Of a stretch of 64,000 nucleotides of DNA, positions 33,719 through 43,722 are shown piece after piece. Where the stretch lies: positions 2,601,646-2,665,645 of the forward strand of contig NZ_GL985606.1 of assembly GCF_000220835.1 (NCBI RefSeq), in the 5' to 3' direction. The notes below the pieces were generated by a model, which saw only the letters and a program-made list of their open reading frames with translations, did no database searches and was not told the DNA's origin. Position numbers and translations under genes: made by a program. This DNA comes from Actinomyces sp. oral taxon 448 str. F0400 (GTDB taxonomy: Bacteria; Actinomycetota; Actinomycetes; Actinomycetales; Actinomycetaceae). Position 1 is the stretch's first letter. Each line of letters starts with the position of its first letter.

Positions 33719-35197
33719 TCAGCCCTCGGACCGGCCGACGAGACGCTGCGGGACGCGGTCGGCCTCGGGCTGCCCGATGAGATCTTCGGGGATGTCGGTG
33801 CCGCGCGAGATCGCCGTCATGGCGTCGCGGGCGACGACTTTGACGCGCTCACGCGGACCGCGATCCCCCTCGACCTCGCCGAAGTCCGCGCCGAGCTCGC
33901 GCTCGTAGGCGTCGAGCAGCTCCCAGCCCTCCCAGGTCGTGTAGGGGACCCGGCGTGAATCCAGCAGGGCGAGGGCGGCGTCGTGACCGACCTGGGCGTC
34001 ATCGTCGGCGGTGGCGTGAAGCAGACCGGCCCCGGCGTCGGCCACGAGGTTGGAGACGGTCTCCTGAGCGTCGGATTTGGTCGAGCCGATGAGCCCGACC
34101 GGGCCGCGTCGGATCCAACCGGTGGCGTAGACGCCGGTGATCGGCTCGCCGTCCTCACCCAGAACCCGGCCACCCTCGTTGGGGATGACGTGCCGGCGCT
34201 CATCGAAGGGCAGGCCGGCGATGGGGCTGCCGGCGTAGCCAACGGCCCGGTAGACGGCCTGAACGGGCCAGTCCTTGAACTCGCCTGTACCGGAGACGGA
34301 GCCGTCGCCGTTGAGCCTGGTGCGCTCGGTGCGCAAGCCGCGCACATGCCCGCCGTCGTCGGTGAGCACCTCGACCGGCGACCAGAAGAGATGGATGTGA
34401 ATGGTGTGGGATGCGGTGAGGTCCTCGGACTCCTGCATGGCGTAGCCCTCGAGAGCCTTGACGACCTGGCGCTGCTGGTTGGAGGCGGCCAGGGCCGCCC
34501 GCGAGCCCTCGTCGTACTCGAAGTCCTCCTCATCGACCGTGACGTCGACGTCCGGCTGCTTGCCGAGCTCGCGCAGCTCCAGAGGGGTGAACTTGACCTG
34601 GGCGGGACCGCGGCGGCCGAAGATGTGGACGTCGGTGACCGGGGATTCCCCGAGAATGGCGGCGACGTTGGAGGGGATCTCGGTGACCATGAGATCCTCG
34701 GCGTGCTTGGCCAGCACCCGGGAGATGTCCAAGCCGACGTTGCCGACGCCGATGACCGCGACCTCCTTGGCGTTCAGCCGCCAGGTGCGCGGGTGATCGG
34801 GGTGGCCGTCGTACCAGGAGACGAAGTCGGCTCCGCCGTAGCACTCGGGGGCGTCGACGCCGGGAATGTCCAGGGGGGCGTCGGTGTCGGCGCCGGTGGC
34901 GAAGATGAGGGCGTCGTAGTGCTCGTGCAGCTCGGCGACGGTGATGTCGCGGCCGATCTCGACGTTGCCGATCAGACGGATGTCGCCGCGCTGAAGGATC
35001 TTGTACAGGGCGACGATGATCTGCTTGATGCGGGGGTGGTCGGGGGCGACCCCGTAGCGCACGAGTCCGTAGGGCGCGGGCAACCGCTCGAACAAGTCGA
35101 TACAGACCTCCAGGCCGGACTTCGAGAGGATGTCCGAGGCGTAGATGCCTGCGGGACCGGCTCCGATGACGGCGACACTGAGAGGACGTGCGTTCAC
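33719..35197 (-). CDS. fprA: FprA-type NADPH-ferredoxin/adrenodoxin reductase
   Basis: 492 residues. The FAD motif is VIGAGPAGIYASD, followed by YGLVRYGVAPDHP. The NADPH motif is VIGVGNVGLDISR, and YATGWIRRGPVGLIGSTKSDA lies near the C-terminus; all are typical of mitochondrial-type adrenodoxin reductases and mycobacterial FprA. It moves electrons between NADPH and ferredoxins. The C-terminal ~60 residues go beyond the usual fold. The GTG start has only a weak GAAAGA upstream. It lies downstream of the respiratory operon in the same direction, with a 168-base gap. A functional link with complex I is possible but unproven. Confidence 0.92.
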   Translation of the reverse strand: MNARPLSVAVIGAGPAGIYASDILSKSGLEVCIDLFERLPAPYGLVRYGVAPDHPRIKQIIVALYKILQRGDIRLIGNVEIGRDITVAELHEHYDALIFATGADTDAPLDIPGVDAPECYGGADFVSWYDGHPDHPRTWRLNAKEVAVIGVGNVGLDISRVLAKHAEDLMVTEIPSNVAAILGESPVTDVHIFGRRGPAQVKFTPLELRELGKQPDVDVTVDEEDFEYDEGSRAALAASNQQRQVVKALEGYAMQESEDLTASHTIHIHLFWSPVEVLTDDGGHVRGLRTERTRLNGDGSVSGTGEFKDWPVQAVYRAVGYAGSPIAGLPFDERRHVIPNEGGRVLGEDGEPITGVYATGWIRRGPVGLIGSTKSDAQETVSNLVADAGAGLLHATADDDAQVGHDAALALLDSRRVPYTTWEGWELLDAYERELGADFGEVEGDRGPRERVKVVARDAMTAISRGTDIPEDLIGQPEADRVPQRLVGRSEG

Positions 35198-35365
35198 TGC
35201 GTCTTTCGTTTCTGTAAGCGGCGGGTTGGGTCGGGGCCGACGGGACGCGAACGACGCCGACGACGGCCCGCAGACCAGTTTATGGGCCGCGCGCCCCTCA
35301 TTCTCATGGCGTCGGACACACAGTCGAATCAGCGTTCGCGGCGCGGGAGGGGGCGGGGCGGGGGC

Positions 35366-36472
35366 TCAGGCCGCCCGGTCCACGAGCAGCCTCGCGAACT
35401 CCTCCATGCCGGCGCGCACGAGTCCTACCCGTCCGCGGGCCTCGGCCAGCGTCGTCTCCCGCTCGGAGGCGCTGGCGCCCGCATCCTCCAGGCGCTCGCG
35501 CGTCCCGGCGACGACGGCGTCCTCCAGGCCCGCGAGCACGCCGACGGCCTGCCGGGCCCACGTCATGGCCATCTCGCGGGTGCGGGCCAGGACCGGATGC
35601 CGGCGCAGCCGGGCCACGACGTCGGCCAGGGCCGCGTCATCGGCCAGGTTCTCGGTCGACAGCCGGGAGAGGATCGCCTGTCCGGCGGCGTCCAGTTCGC
35701 CGGCCGCCAGAGCCTTGCGCAGCAGCAGCACCGGCATCGTGTCCACGCCCTCGCGCAGATCCGTCCCCGGAGTCTTGCCGGTCGTCTCCGAGTCGGACGT
35801 GAGGTCGAGGACGTCGTCGGCCAGTTGGAAGGCCACGCCGATCTTCTCACCGAACTCCTCCACGATGCGCTCGGTGCGCTCGCCGGCCCGGGTCAGCATG
35901 GCGCCGTAACGGGCGGAGACGGCGATGAGGGAGCCGGTCTTGTCCGCCAGGATCTGAATGTAGTGGTCGACGGGGTCGGTGCACGCCGGCCGCTGCAGGG
36001 TCTCGTGGAGCTGCCCCATGCACAGCCGCTCGAAGGTCTTGGCGTGCGCCTGGACGGCCCGCGGGCCGAGCGCCGCGACCAGCTGCGAGGCGCGGGCCAC
36101 CAGCACGTCGCCGGTGAGGATCGCCGCCGAGTTGCCCCACACGGTCTGGGCGCTGGGGGCGCCCCGACGCAGGGGGGCCTCGTCCATGACGTCGTCGTGG
36201 TAAAGCGTGGCGATGTGGGTCAGCTCGACGGCGACCCCGGCGTCGCGCACCTGCTCCCCGGTCGCCAGCACGGGATCGCCGAGCTGGGCGGTCAGGAGCG
36301 TGAGGACCGGTCGCAGCCGTTTGCCTCCGGCCTCGGCCAGGTGGGAGGTGGGCGGGTTGATGGTCTCATCGGCGTTGCTGACGACCTCGAGGAGCCGGGC
36401 CTCGACCGCGTCGAGAGCCGGGGAGAGGCGGCCCTCGAGCTGCGGGGCGTTCAAAGGCAGCGATCCGATCAC
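35366..36472 (-). CDS. Long-chain polyprenyl diphosphate synthase (menaquinone tail)
   Basis: A 368-residue trans-prenyltransferase with both Asp-rich motifs, LYHDDVMDEAPLRRG and FQLADDVLDLTSD, and GGKRLRPVL for IPP binding. Small residues near the first motif do not fix the chain length by eye. The GTG at 36472 overlaps the nuoN stop (GTGA) and also has TATGCT 6 bases upstream inside nuoN, so it may be both coupled and leaderless. Placement at the end of the complex I operon, and near menG/F/D/C, argues for a menaquinone-tail role (HepT or IspB-like). Confidence 0.9.
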   Translation of the reverse strand: MIGSLPLNAPQLEGRLSPALDAVEARLLEVVSNADETINPPTSHLAEAGGKRLRPVLTLLTAQLGDPVLATGEQVRDAGVAVELTHIATLYHDDVMDEAPLRRGAPSAQTVWGNSAAILTGDVLVARASQLVAALGPRAVQAHAKTFERLCMGQLHETLQRPACTDPVDHYIQILADKTGSLIAVSARYGAMLTRAGERTERIVEEFGEKIGVAFQLADDVLDLTSDSETTGKTPGTDLREGVDTMPVLLLRKALAAGELDAAGQAILSRLSTENLADDAALADVVARLRRHPVLARTREMAMTWARQAVGVLAGLEDAVVAGTRERLEDAGASASERETTLAEARGRVGLVRAGMEEFARLLVDRAA

Positions 36473-38070
36473 GACAGGAGCATAGCGGCGCGGCCCAGGA
36501 GCTCGGCCACCGGCTGCGGCACCACGCCGAGAGCCGCGGTGACGATGATCGCCAGACCGATGGCCACCGCCGACGGGCCCATCGACTCCACCACGACGAC
36601 TCCGTCGTCCTGCGGTTCCCGGAAGAACATGAGGACGACCAGGCGCATGTAGAAGAAGGCCGTGATGGCCGAGGAGACGACGGCGACGATGACCAGCCAG
36701 GCGGCCCCGCCGTTGATGCCGGCGGCGAACAGGTCGAACTTGGCAATGAAGCCCGCCGTCAGCGGGACCCCGGCGAAGGACAGCAGGAACACCGTCATGG
36801 CGCCGGCGAGCCACGGGTTGCGCCTGCCCAGACCCGTGAAGGCCGTCAGGTCGTTGGCCTCGGCGCCGGCGGCGCCGTTGTGGCCGGTGCGCACGAGGGC
36901 GACGACGCCGAACGCGCCCACGGTGGCCGCGCCGTAGGCCAGGGCGTACAGGAGCAGGGCGCTGATCCCCACCCGGCTCAGAGCGATGATGCCGATGAGC
37001 ATGTAGCCGGCATGGGCGATCGCCGAGTAGGCGAGCATGCGCTTGACGTCGGTCTGGACGACGCCGACGACGGTGCCCACCACCATGGTCACGATGGCGA
37101 CCGTCCACAGGAACGGCGCCATATCCCATCCGTAGGAGCCGCCGACGATGTAGTAGAAGCGCACAAGGGCCAGGAAGGCGGTGGCCTTGACGCCGGCGGC
37201 CATGAAGCCGGTGACCGGGGTCGGCGCGCCCTGGTAGACGTCCGGGCTCCAGGCGTGGAAGGGGGCGGCGGCGGTTTTGAACAGGAGACCCACCGTCACC
37301 AGGGCCACGCCGGCCAGGCCGAGCCAATCCATGTCGAGCACTCCGCCCGCGGCCAGGGAGGTGGCGACCTCCGAGTAGGACACCGAGCCGGACACCCCGT
37401 ATAGGAAGGCCGAGCCCAGCAGGAGGAAGGCGGAGGAGAAGGCGCCCAGCACGAAGTACTTCAGCGCCGCCTCCTGGCTCAGCAGGCGGCGGTGGCGGGC
37501 GGTGGCGGCCATGATGTACAGCGGCAGCGAGACCAGCTCGAGCACGACGAACAGTGAGATGAAGCCGGCGGCCATCGGGAAGAGCATCATGCCGGCCAGG
37601 GAGAACAGCATGAGCGGGAAGACCTCAGTGGTGGTCCACCCGTGGAGCAAGGACTCGCTCTCCTCCGCACTGCCGGGCCGGTCAGCGGCCTGGGCGGCGA
37701 AGGAGCCGTCGCCCGCGGTGGTCCGGTCGGCCATGACGAGTACGGACAGCAGGCCGATGACCAGCATGATGCCCTGGGCGGACACGCTGAAGGGGTCCTC
37801 GTTGAAACCGGTGACGAGCACGCGGCCCACAGCCTGCGGCTCGGCGACGCCGGTCTGCGAGCCGGCGGCCTGCGCCCACACCTGCGTCCAGCGAGTGGTC
37901 ACGGCGACCCCGGAGCCGAGGACGGCGAGCACGGCCAGGCAGCTCTGCACGCCCGGGCGCGCGGCGCGGGGCGCGAAGGCCTCGACGAGGACGCCGAGCA
38001 CGCCGGCTCCCAGGATGATGAGAACCGGGGTGAGTCCGGCCCATTCGATGGTCGGGGCGGTGAAGCTCAC
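36469..38070 (-). CDS. nuoN: NADH-quinone oxidoreductase subunit N
   Basis: A 533-residue antiporter-like membrane subunit of complex I. Characteristic segments are LLFKTAAAPFHAWSPDVYQG with its channel Lys, KRMLAYSAIAHAGYMLIG, and SFAGVPLTAGFIAKFDLF. It is somewhat longer than the E. coli protein (485); the extra sequence is a polar loop near 105-150. The GTG at 38070 overlaps the nuoM stop (GTGA). It is the last nuo gene. Confidence 0.96.
   Translation of the reverse strand: MSFTAPTIEWAGLTPVLIILGAGVLGVLVEAFAPRAARPGVQSCLAVLAVLGSGVAVTTRWTQVWAQAAGSQTGVAEPQAVGRVLVTGFNEDPFSVSAQGIMLVIGLLSVLVMADRTTAGDGSFAAQAADRPGSAEESESLLHGWTTTEVFPLMLFSLAGMMLFPMAAGFISLFVVLELVSLPLYIMAATARHRRLLSQEAALKYFVLGAFSSAFLLLGSAFLYGVSGSVSYSEVATSLAAGGVLDMDWLGLAGVALVTVGLLFKTAAAPFHAWSPDVYQGAPTPVTGFMAAGVKATAFLALVRFYYIVGGSYGWDMAPFLWTVAIVTMVVGTVVGVVQTDVKRMLAYSAIAHAGYMLIGIIALSRVGISALLLYALAYGAATVGAFGVVALVRTGHNGAAGAEANDLTAFTGLGRRNPWLAGAMTVFLLSFAGVPLTAGFIAKFDLFAAGINGGAAWLVIVAVVSSAITAFFYMRLVVLMFFREPQDDGVVVVESMGPSAVAIGLAIIVTAALGVVPQPVAELLGRAAMLLS
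36479..36484 (-). promoter_or_regulatory. -10 box TATGCT inside nuoN for the polyprenyl synthase gene
   Basis: It ends 6 bases before the GTG at 36472 and is embedded in the last nuoN codons. Confidence 0.5.
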
Positions 38071-39647
38071 TTGCTGATCCCTTCCGTGGCGGTGGGGGTG
38101 GCGGGCGCCGGCACGGCGGGCGACGCGGCCGCGGGGGCGACGTCGTCGCTCATGGTGGTCGAGATCTGCTCGGCAACGCCGTCGAGGGCGTCGGTGAACA
38201 CGCCCGGGACCAGGCCGAGGGCGAGCATCGCCACGATGACGGGCGCCAGGACGAGCCGCTCGCGCCCGTCCAGGTCCGCGTCGCTGGCGCGGCGGGCGGC
38301 CGGCGCTCCGGTGAAGACGCGCTGATAGGGCAGGAGCACGTAGACCGCGGCGATGATGACTCCGAGGACGGCGACGACTCCGAGCGCCATCGATCGCGAG
38401 AACGTTCCGGTCAGGACCATCCACTCCGGCACGAAGCCGCTCAGGCCCGGCAGGGCGATGGAGGCCAGGCCGGAGAACAGGAAGGTCCCGGCGACCAGGG
38501 GCAGGACGCGGCCCATACCGCCCAGCTCGCTGATGACGACCGTGCCGGTGCGCCGGGCCAGGAAACCGGTGGCGAGGTAGAGGCCGGCGATGGACAGGCC
38601 GTGAGCGACCATGTAGACCATGGCGCCGCTGGCGGCGATCGGGCTGCCGATGAAGATCCCCAGCACCATGAAGCCGAAGTGGCTGATCGAGGTGTAGGAG
38701 ATCAGGCGGTAGAGATTGTCCTGGCCGACGGCGGCCAGACCTCCGTAGATGATCCCGATGACGGCCAGCACGAGGACCACCGGGGCCGCCCACCTCGACG
38801 CCTCGGGGAACAGCGGCAGGACCAGAGTGATCATGCCGTAGGTGCCGATCTTGTCCAGGACCCCGATGAGCAGCACGGAGGTGCCCGCGGTGGCCTGCTC
38901 GGCCGTGTCGGGCAGCCACGTGTGCAGCGGCACCAGCGGGGCCTTGACCGCGAAGGCGACCATGAAGGACACGAAGATCCAACGGATCGTCGTCTGCGGG
39001 GCCGCCAGGCTCCCCACGAGGGACTCGACGAGGAACTCATCGCCCTGGTGCGGGCCGTAGACGTACAGGGCGACGACGCCGATGAGCATGACGAGCCCGC
39101 CGGCCAGCGAGTACAGGAGGAACTTCAGGGCGGCGCGCTGACGGTCCGGTCCGCCGAAGCGGCCGACGAGGAAATACACCGGCACGAGCATGGCCTCGAA
39201 GCAGACGTAGAAGAGGAAGACGTCGCGCGCACTGAAGATGACGACGATGAAGGCCTCCAGGACCAGCACCAGCGCCGTGAACGAGCCCTGCCGGTCGGCG
39301 GGGACCTCGCCCCAGCTGGCGAGCAGGACGACGGGCACCAGGAGGGCCGACAGAAGAAGCATGGCCAGACCGAGAGCATTGACGCCCAGGGCCCAGGAGA
39401 CGCCCAGGAAGGGGATCCACGCGTGCGTCTCGGCGAGCTGGACGGTGCCGGCCTTACCGGCGTCGAAGGCGACCAGCGCCCAGATGCCAACGCCGAGCGC
39501 GCCCAAGGAGAAGACGAGGCCGACGGCGCGGGCCGCGCGCCAGGTGAAGGGGAGGAGCCACAGGAGGAGCGCCCCGACGAGCGGGACGAGCACCATGATG
39601 GTCAGCACAGGGGCCGTCGCGGGAATGGATGCGGTGATGGACTGCAT
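38067..39647 (-). CDS. nuoM: NADH-quinone oxidoreductase subunit M
   Basis: A 526-residue antiporter-like proton channel subunit. Conserved features are FEAMLVPVYFLVGRFGG, VKAPLVPLHTWLPDTAEQA, RLISYTSISHFGFMVLGI and LPGLSGFVPEW. The C-terminus has an extra Ala/Pro tail (PAAASPAVPAPATPT). The ATG at 39647 follows AGAGGA, 14 bases after the nuoL stop. The much longer open frame upstream is a shadow of nuoL. Confidence 0.97.
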   Translation of the reverse strand: MQSITASIPATAPVLTIMVLVPLVGALLLWLLPFTWRAARAVGLVFSLGALGVGIWALVAFDAGKAGTVQLAETHAWIPFLGVSWALGVNALGLAMLLLSALLVPVVLLASWGEVPADRQGSFTALVLVLEAFIVVIFSARDVFLFYVCFEAMLVPVYFLVGRFGGPDRQRAALKFLLYSLAGGLVMLIGVVALYVYGPHQGDEFLVESLVGSLAAPQTTIRWIFVSFMVAFAVKAPLVPLHTWLPDTAEQATAGTSVLLIGVLDKIGTYGMITLVLPLFPEASRWAAPVVLVLAVIGIIYGGLAAVGQDNLYRLISYTSISHFGFMVLGIFIGSPIAASGAMVYMVAHGLSIAGLYLATGFLARRTGTVVISELGGMGRVLPLVAGTFLFSGLASIALPGLSGFVPEWMVLTGTFSRSMALGVVAVLGVIIAAVYVLLPYQRVFTGAPAARRASDADLDGRERLVLAPVIVAMLALGLVPGVFTDALDGVAEQISTTMSDDVAPAAASPAVPAPATPTATEGISK

Positions 39648-39661
39648 GTGGTCGTGTCCTC

Positions 39662-41683
39662 TCAGAACCTGCTGGCCAGGACGGCGATGAGGGCGAGCAC
39701 CGTTCCGCCCAGCATGTAGCCTGCGTAGGAGCGCACGTAGCCGGACTCGGTGAGTCGCACGAGCCGCCCGGCGCCGGCGGCGCTCCTGGCGAGCCCCTCG
39801 ACGGCGCCGTCGACGACGTAGCGGTCCGAGGCGGTGGCGGCGACGACGAGCCCCTGGGAGGGGCGCATGGCGGCCGCCTCGTTGACGGCGTCCTGGTACA
39901 TGTCGCGGCGAGCGGCCTCGACCAGAGCGTTCGCCGGCTGGACGACGGTGGGCACGGCGCGGCGGGCGTACATGAACCACGCGACGCCGACGCCGAGGAG
40001 GACGAGCACGAGCGTGGCGCCCATGATGGTCGTGGCCGGCAGCACGGGCTCGCCGTGCTCGACGCGGCCGGTGACCGGCTCGAGCCAGGTGACGAAGGCG
40101 TCGTCGACGGACAGCGCCCCGCCCAGGCCGATCGAGAAGATCGACAGGACGACGAGCGGGAGGGTCATGAGCCAGCCGGACTCGTGGGGGTGGACGGCGC
40201 CCTCCAGGTCCTTCTCGGTGGTCCAGCGGCGCGAGCCGTGGAAGATCATGAAGAACAGGCGGGACATGTAGAAGGAGGTCAGGCCCGCGCCCAGGAGCGC
40301 CACGGTGCCCAGGACCCAGGGGCGCGCGCCGTCGCCGACGAAGGCGGCCTCGATGATCCCGTCCTTGGACCAGAAGCCGGAGAAGGGCGGGATTCCCAGG
40401 ATGGCGAGCCAGCCGACGCCCATGGTCACCCACGTGATCCGCATGATCCCGGCCAGGCCGCCGAAGCGGCGCATGTCGACCTGGTCGCCCATGGCGTGCA
40501 TGACGCTCCCCGCGCCGAGGAAGAGCTGGGCCTTGAAGAACCCGTGGGTCAGCAGATGGAAGATCGCGACGGCGTAGCCGATGGGCCCCAGGCCCGCACC
40601 GAGCATCATGTAGCCGATCTGGCTCATGGTGGAAGCGGCCAGCACCTTCTTCATATCGTCCTTGGCGGACCCGATGATCGCCCCCAGCACGAGGGTGATC
40701 GCTCCGACGACGGCGACGGCCAGCTGGGCGTCGGGGGCGCCCTGGAAGATCGCGCCGGAGCGGACCATGAGGTAGACGCCGGCGGTGACCATGGTGGCCG
40801 CGTGGATGAGGGCGGACACCGGTGTCGGGCCGGCCATGGCGTCGCCCAGCCAGGCCTGGAGCGGGAACTGGGCGGATTTGCCGCAGGCGGCCAGCAGCAG
40901 GAAGAAGCCGATGGCGGTCAGCCATCCCGTGCTCAGCGCCCCGTCGGAGGCGGCCGGCAGCACGGAGATGAAGGCCACCGAGCCGACCCGGGAGACCATC
41001 GCCATCATGGCCAGCAGCAGGCCGACGTCACCGACGCGGTTCATGATGAAGGCCTTCTTGGCGGCCGTCGCGTTCTCCCGGCTCGCGTCCCGCTCGGCGG
41101 CCGGGGCATCGGCGTCGGCGGTATTCCAGAAGCCGATGAGCAGGTAGGAGGCCAGCCCCACGCCCTCCCAGCCGACGAACAGAACGATGTAGGAGTCGCC
41201 CAGAACGAGGGTGAGCATGGCGGCGATGAACAGGTTGAGGTAGGCGAAGAAGCGCCGGCGGTCCCGGTCGTGGGCCATGTAGGCCACCGAGTACAGGTGG
41301 ATGAGGAAGCCGACGAAGGTCACCAGGGCCACGAAGGTCAGCGACAGCGGATCGATGCGCAGCCCGACGGTGACGTTGAGGGGGCCCGCGCCGAACCAGT
41401 GCCACAGGCGCACGTCCATGGTGCGCTCGTCGGCGCTCAGGCCCAGGACCTGGGCGAGGATCCCCAGGCCCAGGCAGGCGCTGACCAGGCTGGTCAGCAG
41501 GCCCAGCCAGTGACCCCAGCGGTCGCTGGCGCGTCCGGCCACCAGGAGGACGGCGGCGCCGACGGCGGGCACGGCGATGAGCAGCCAGGCCAGGGCCGCC
41601 GGACCGGTGGCGGGGGCGACGGAGGGCGCGGGGGGCTGTCCGGCCCCCAGGACCCCGGCGACCACGAGAGTTGGTGCGGTCAT
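39662..41683 (-). CDS. nuoL: NADH-quinone oxidoreductase subunit L
   Basis: A 673-residue, largest antiporter-like subunit, with the long lateral helix at its C-terminus. Key segments are GWEGVGLASYLLIGFW, SAQFPLQAWLGDAMAGPTPV, MSQIGYMMLGAGLG and IPPFSGFWSKDGI. The ATG at 41683 lies 10 bases after the nuoK stop. The length and order are as in E. coli. Confidence 0.97.
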   Translation of the reverse strand: MTAPTLVVAGVLGAGQPPAPSVAPATGPAALAWLLIAVPAVGAAVLLVAGRASDRWGHWLGLLTSLVSACLGLGILAQVLGLSADERTMDVRLWHWFGAGPLNVTVGLRIDPLSLTFVALVTFVGFLIHLYSVAYMAHDRDRRRFFAYLNLFIAAMLTLVLGDSYIVLFVGWEGVGLASYLLIGFWNTADADAPAAERDASRENATAAKKAFIMNRVGDVGLLLAMMAMVSRVGSVAFISVLPAASDGALSTGWLTAIGFFLLLAACGKSAQFPLQAWLGDAMAGPTPVSALIHAATMVTAGVYLMVRSGAIFQGAPDAQLAVAVVGAITLVLGAIIGSAKDDMKKVLAASTMSQIGYMMLGAGLGPIGYAVAIFHLLTHGFFKAQLFLGAGSVMHAMGDQVDMRRFGGLAGIMRITWVTMGVGWLAILGIPPFSGFWSKDGIIEAAFVGDGARPWVLGTVALLGAGLTSFYMSRLFFMIFHGSRRWTTEKDLEGAVHPHESGWLMTLPLVVLSIFSIGLGGALSVDDAFVTWLEPVTGRVEHGEPVLPATTIMGATLVLVLLGVGVAWFMYARRAVPTVVQPANALVEAARRDMYQDAVNEAAAMRPSQGLVVAATASDRYVVDGAVEGLARSAAGAGRLVRLTESGYVRSYAGYMLGGTVLALIAVLASRF

Positions 41684-41693
41684 GTGATGCCCC

Positions 41694-41999
41694 TCAGTTC
41701 TTGAGCAGGTTCTCGTCGTCGACCGACGTGGACCTGCGGGTGCGGAAGATGGACACGACGATGCTCAGGCCCACGACGACCTCGGCGGCCGCGACGACCA
41801 TGACGAAGAAGGCGAACACCTGGCCGCTCAGGTCGCCGTGGATGCGGGAGAAGGTCACCAGGACGAGGTTGACGGCGTTGAGCATGAGCTCGACGCCCAT
41901 GAGCTCGATAATGGCGTTGCGCCGCAGGAGCACCGTGAGCGCTCCGAGGGTGAACAGCACCCCGGCGAGCGCGATGTAAGCGGTGACGGGGACGGTCAC
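41694..41999 (-). CDS. nuoK: NADH-quinone oxidoreductase subunit K
   Basis: A 101-residue protein with three transmembrane helices and the two conserved membrane Glu residues in [12 protein letters not shown] and [11 protein letters not shown]. The GTG at 41999 overlaps the nuoJ stop (GTGA) and gives exactly the family length; the much longer open frame is spurious. Confidence 0.97.
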   Translation of the reverse strand: MTVPVTAYIALAGVLFTLGALTVLLRRNAIIELMGVELMLNAVNLVLVTFSRIHGDLSGQVFAFFVMVVAAAEVVVGLSIVVSIFRTRRSTSVDDENLLKN

Positions 42000-43000
42000 T
42001 TCTGCTCCTCCTTGCTGCTGTGCCCGTTCCCCCGCTCGGCCGGCGCGGGGTCGGTCTCGGAGCGGTCCTCGCCCGGGGCGTCCTCCTGCGGGCTCGGGGC
42101 GGTCACCGGCTGGACGACGTCCGGTGCGGGAGCTCCGGGCATGGCGGGCATGCCCGAACGCCCCACCGTGGCGTCCTCGCGGCTCGCGATGGTGCCCGCG
42201 CGTTGGGCGGCGCCCGCTTCCGGGGACGCCTCGGACAGGTCCAGGCCCTGGTCGCGCACGCGCAGCACGCGCGGGACGGACTCGGCCAGGGCATCGCCGT
42301 CGGCGCTCAGAGCGGGTGCGGTGGCGGCGTTGGTGGCGGCGTAGACGCCGGGCATCGGCTTCTGGCCGGGGTGGGCCCCCTCCTCGGCGTAGGCGCGCAT
42401 CCTGGCGTCCACCTGGTCGCGCTGGGTCATGCGGGGCCGGATGCGCTGACGGTGAGTCAGCGTCAGAGCGCCGACGGCGGCGATGACGAGTAGGACGCCG
42501 GTCAGTTCCATGGTGACGACGTGGTCGCCGAACAGGACTCCGGCGAGAGCGGACGGAACGGCGGCGTCCCCTCCCTGGAGGCCGGAGGCGCTCGGGATGG
42601 CTGAGCGCCACACGACGGCGGCCAGCACCGCGACCAGACCGACCCCCAGGAGGGCGATGACCCATCTGCCGGCCGACGAGCCGGCGGTCGAGACCGGCTC
42701 GTCGCCGCCGATGCCCACCATCATGATGACGAACAGGACGAGCGTCATGACGGCGCCGGTGTAGACGACGATCTGGGTCATGCCCAGGAAGGGGGCCTCG
42801 CCGGCAACGTAGAGGACCGCCAGGCCGATCATGATGCCGATCATGTTCGCCGCGGCGGACACGGCGCGCTTGGCGGTCAGCAGGCCGAGACCGCACACCA
42901 CGGTGATCAGGGCGACGACGCCGAACAGAATCGTCTCCCCGGTGGAGGCCGTGCCGGCGTCGGTCAGGGTCGCGGGAGCGAGAACGGGCAGGATTCTCAT
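41996..43000 (-). CDS. nuoJ: NADH-quinone oxidoreductase subunit J with long C-terminal extension
   Basis: The first ~200 residues give the five-helix NuoJ core, with [20 protein letters not shown] and [18 protein letters not shown]. The remaining ~130 residues are polar, Pro/Glu/Asp-rich and have no membrane segment, making it 334 residues against roughly 170-260 in most NuoJ. The ATG at 43000 overlaps the nuoI stop (TGATG). The tail should lie on the cytoplasmic side and its role is unknown. Confidence 0.95.
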   Translation of the reverse strand: MRILPVLAPATLTDAGTASTGETILFGVVALITVVCGLGLLTAKRAVSAAANMIGIMIGLAVLYVAGEAPFLGMTQIVVYTGAVMTLVLFVIMMVGIGGDEPVSTAGSSAGRWVIALLGVGLVAVLAAVVWRSAIPSASGLQGGDAAVPSALAGVLFGDHVVTMELTGVLLVIAAVGALTLTHRQRIRPRMTQRDQVDARMRAYAEEGAHPGQKPMPGVYAATNAATAPALSADGDALAESVPRVLRVRDQGLDLSEASPEAGAAQRAGTIASREDATVGRSGMPAMPGAPAPDVVQPVTAPSPQEDAPGEDRSETDPAPAERGNGHSSKEEQK

Positions 43001-43722
43001 CAGTGCACCGCCTCCCCGACCGGGCTCGGAGCGGGCGCCGGCCGGGCCGACGCCAGGGTCGGGTCGTCGGGCCGGTGCGCGCGCACCCAGTCGACCTGCG
43101 CCTGGGTGATGCCGGTGACCTCGCCTCGATAGTAGTCGCCGTCCTCGGTCCCCTCGACCATGGGGTGGGGGGTCTCCAGCGCCCCGTCGGGCACGGGGGC
43201 GAGCAGGTCCCGCTTGTCGTAGATCAGGCCGGTGCGCGTGGGCCCGACGAGCTCGTCGATCTCGTGGGTCATGGTCAGAGCGCGCGTGGGGCAGGCCTCG
43301 ATGCACATGCCGCAGAAGATGCAGCGCAGGTAGTTGATCTGGTAGACGCGTCCGTAGCGCTCGCCGGCCGAGTACTGGGCGCCGGGGGCGTTGGAGGCGG
43401 CCTCGACGTAGATGGCGTCGGCCGGGCAGGCCCAGGCGCACAGTTCGCAGCCGATGCATTTCTCCAGGCCGTCGTCGTAACGGTTGAGCTGATGGCGTCC
43501 GTGGTAGCGCGGCATGAGCACCGGCGGCTCGAACGGGTAGAGCTCGGTAACGGTGGGGCGGAACATCGAGGAGATGGTCACGCCGTAGCCGGCGACGGGC
43601 GCGAAGATGCGCCCGACGGGACCGGGCAGGTCGCGCAGCCACTGGTTGTGGTCCGTGCTCCGCCCGCCTCCGGGCTCATCGCTTCCCGCAGCGCGGGGGG
43701 TGTCGGGGGTCTGGTCAGTCAT
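43000..43722 (-). CDS. nuoI: NADH-quinone oxidoreductase subunit I
   Basis: 240 residues with two 4Fe-4S ferredoxin motifs, [16 protein letters not shown] and [16 protein letters not shown], which carry electrons between the peripheral arm and the N2 cluster. A short Gly/Asp-rich N-terminus and a Pro/Ala tail flank the core. The ATG lies inside the end of nuoH (8-base overlap). Confidence 0.97.
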   Translation of the reverse strand: MTDQTPDTPRAAGSDEPGGGRSTDHNQWLRDLPGPVGRIFAPVAGYGVTISSMFRPTVTELYPFEPPVLMPRYHGRHQLNRYDDGLEKCIGCELCAWACPADAIYVEAASNAPGAQYSAGERYGRVYQINYLRCIFCGMCIEACPTRALTMTHEIDELVGPTRTGLIYDKRDLLAPVPDGALETPHPMVEGTEDGDYYRGEVTGITQAQVDWVRAHRPDDPTLASARPAPAPSPVGEAVH

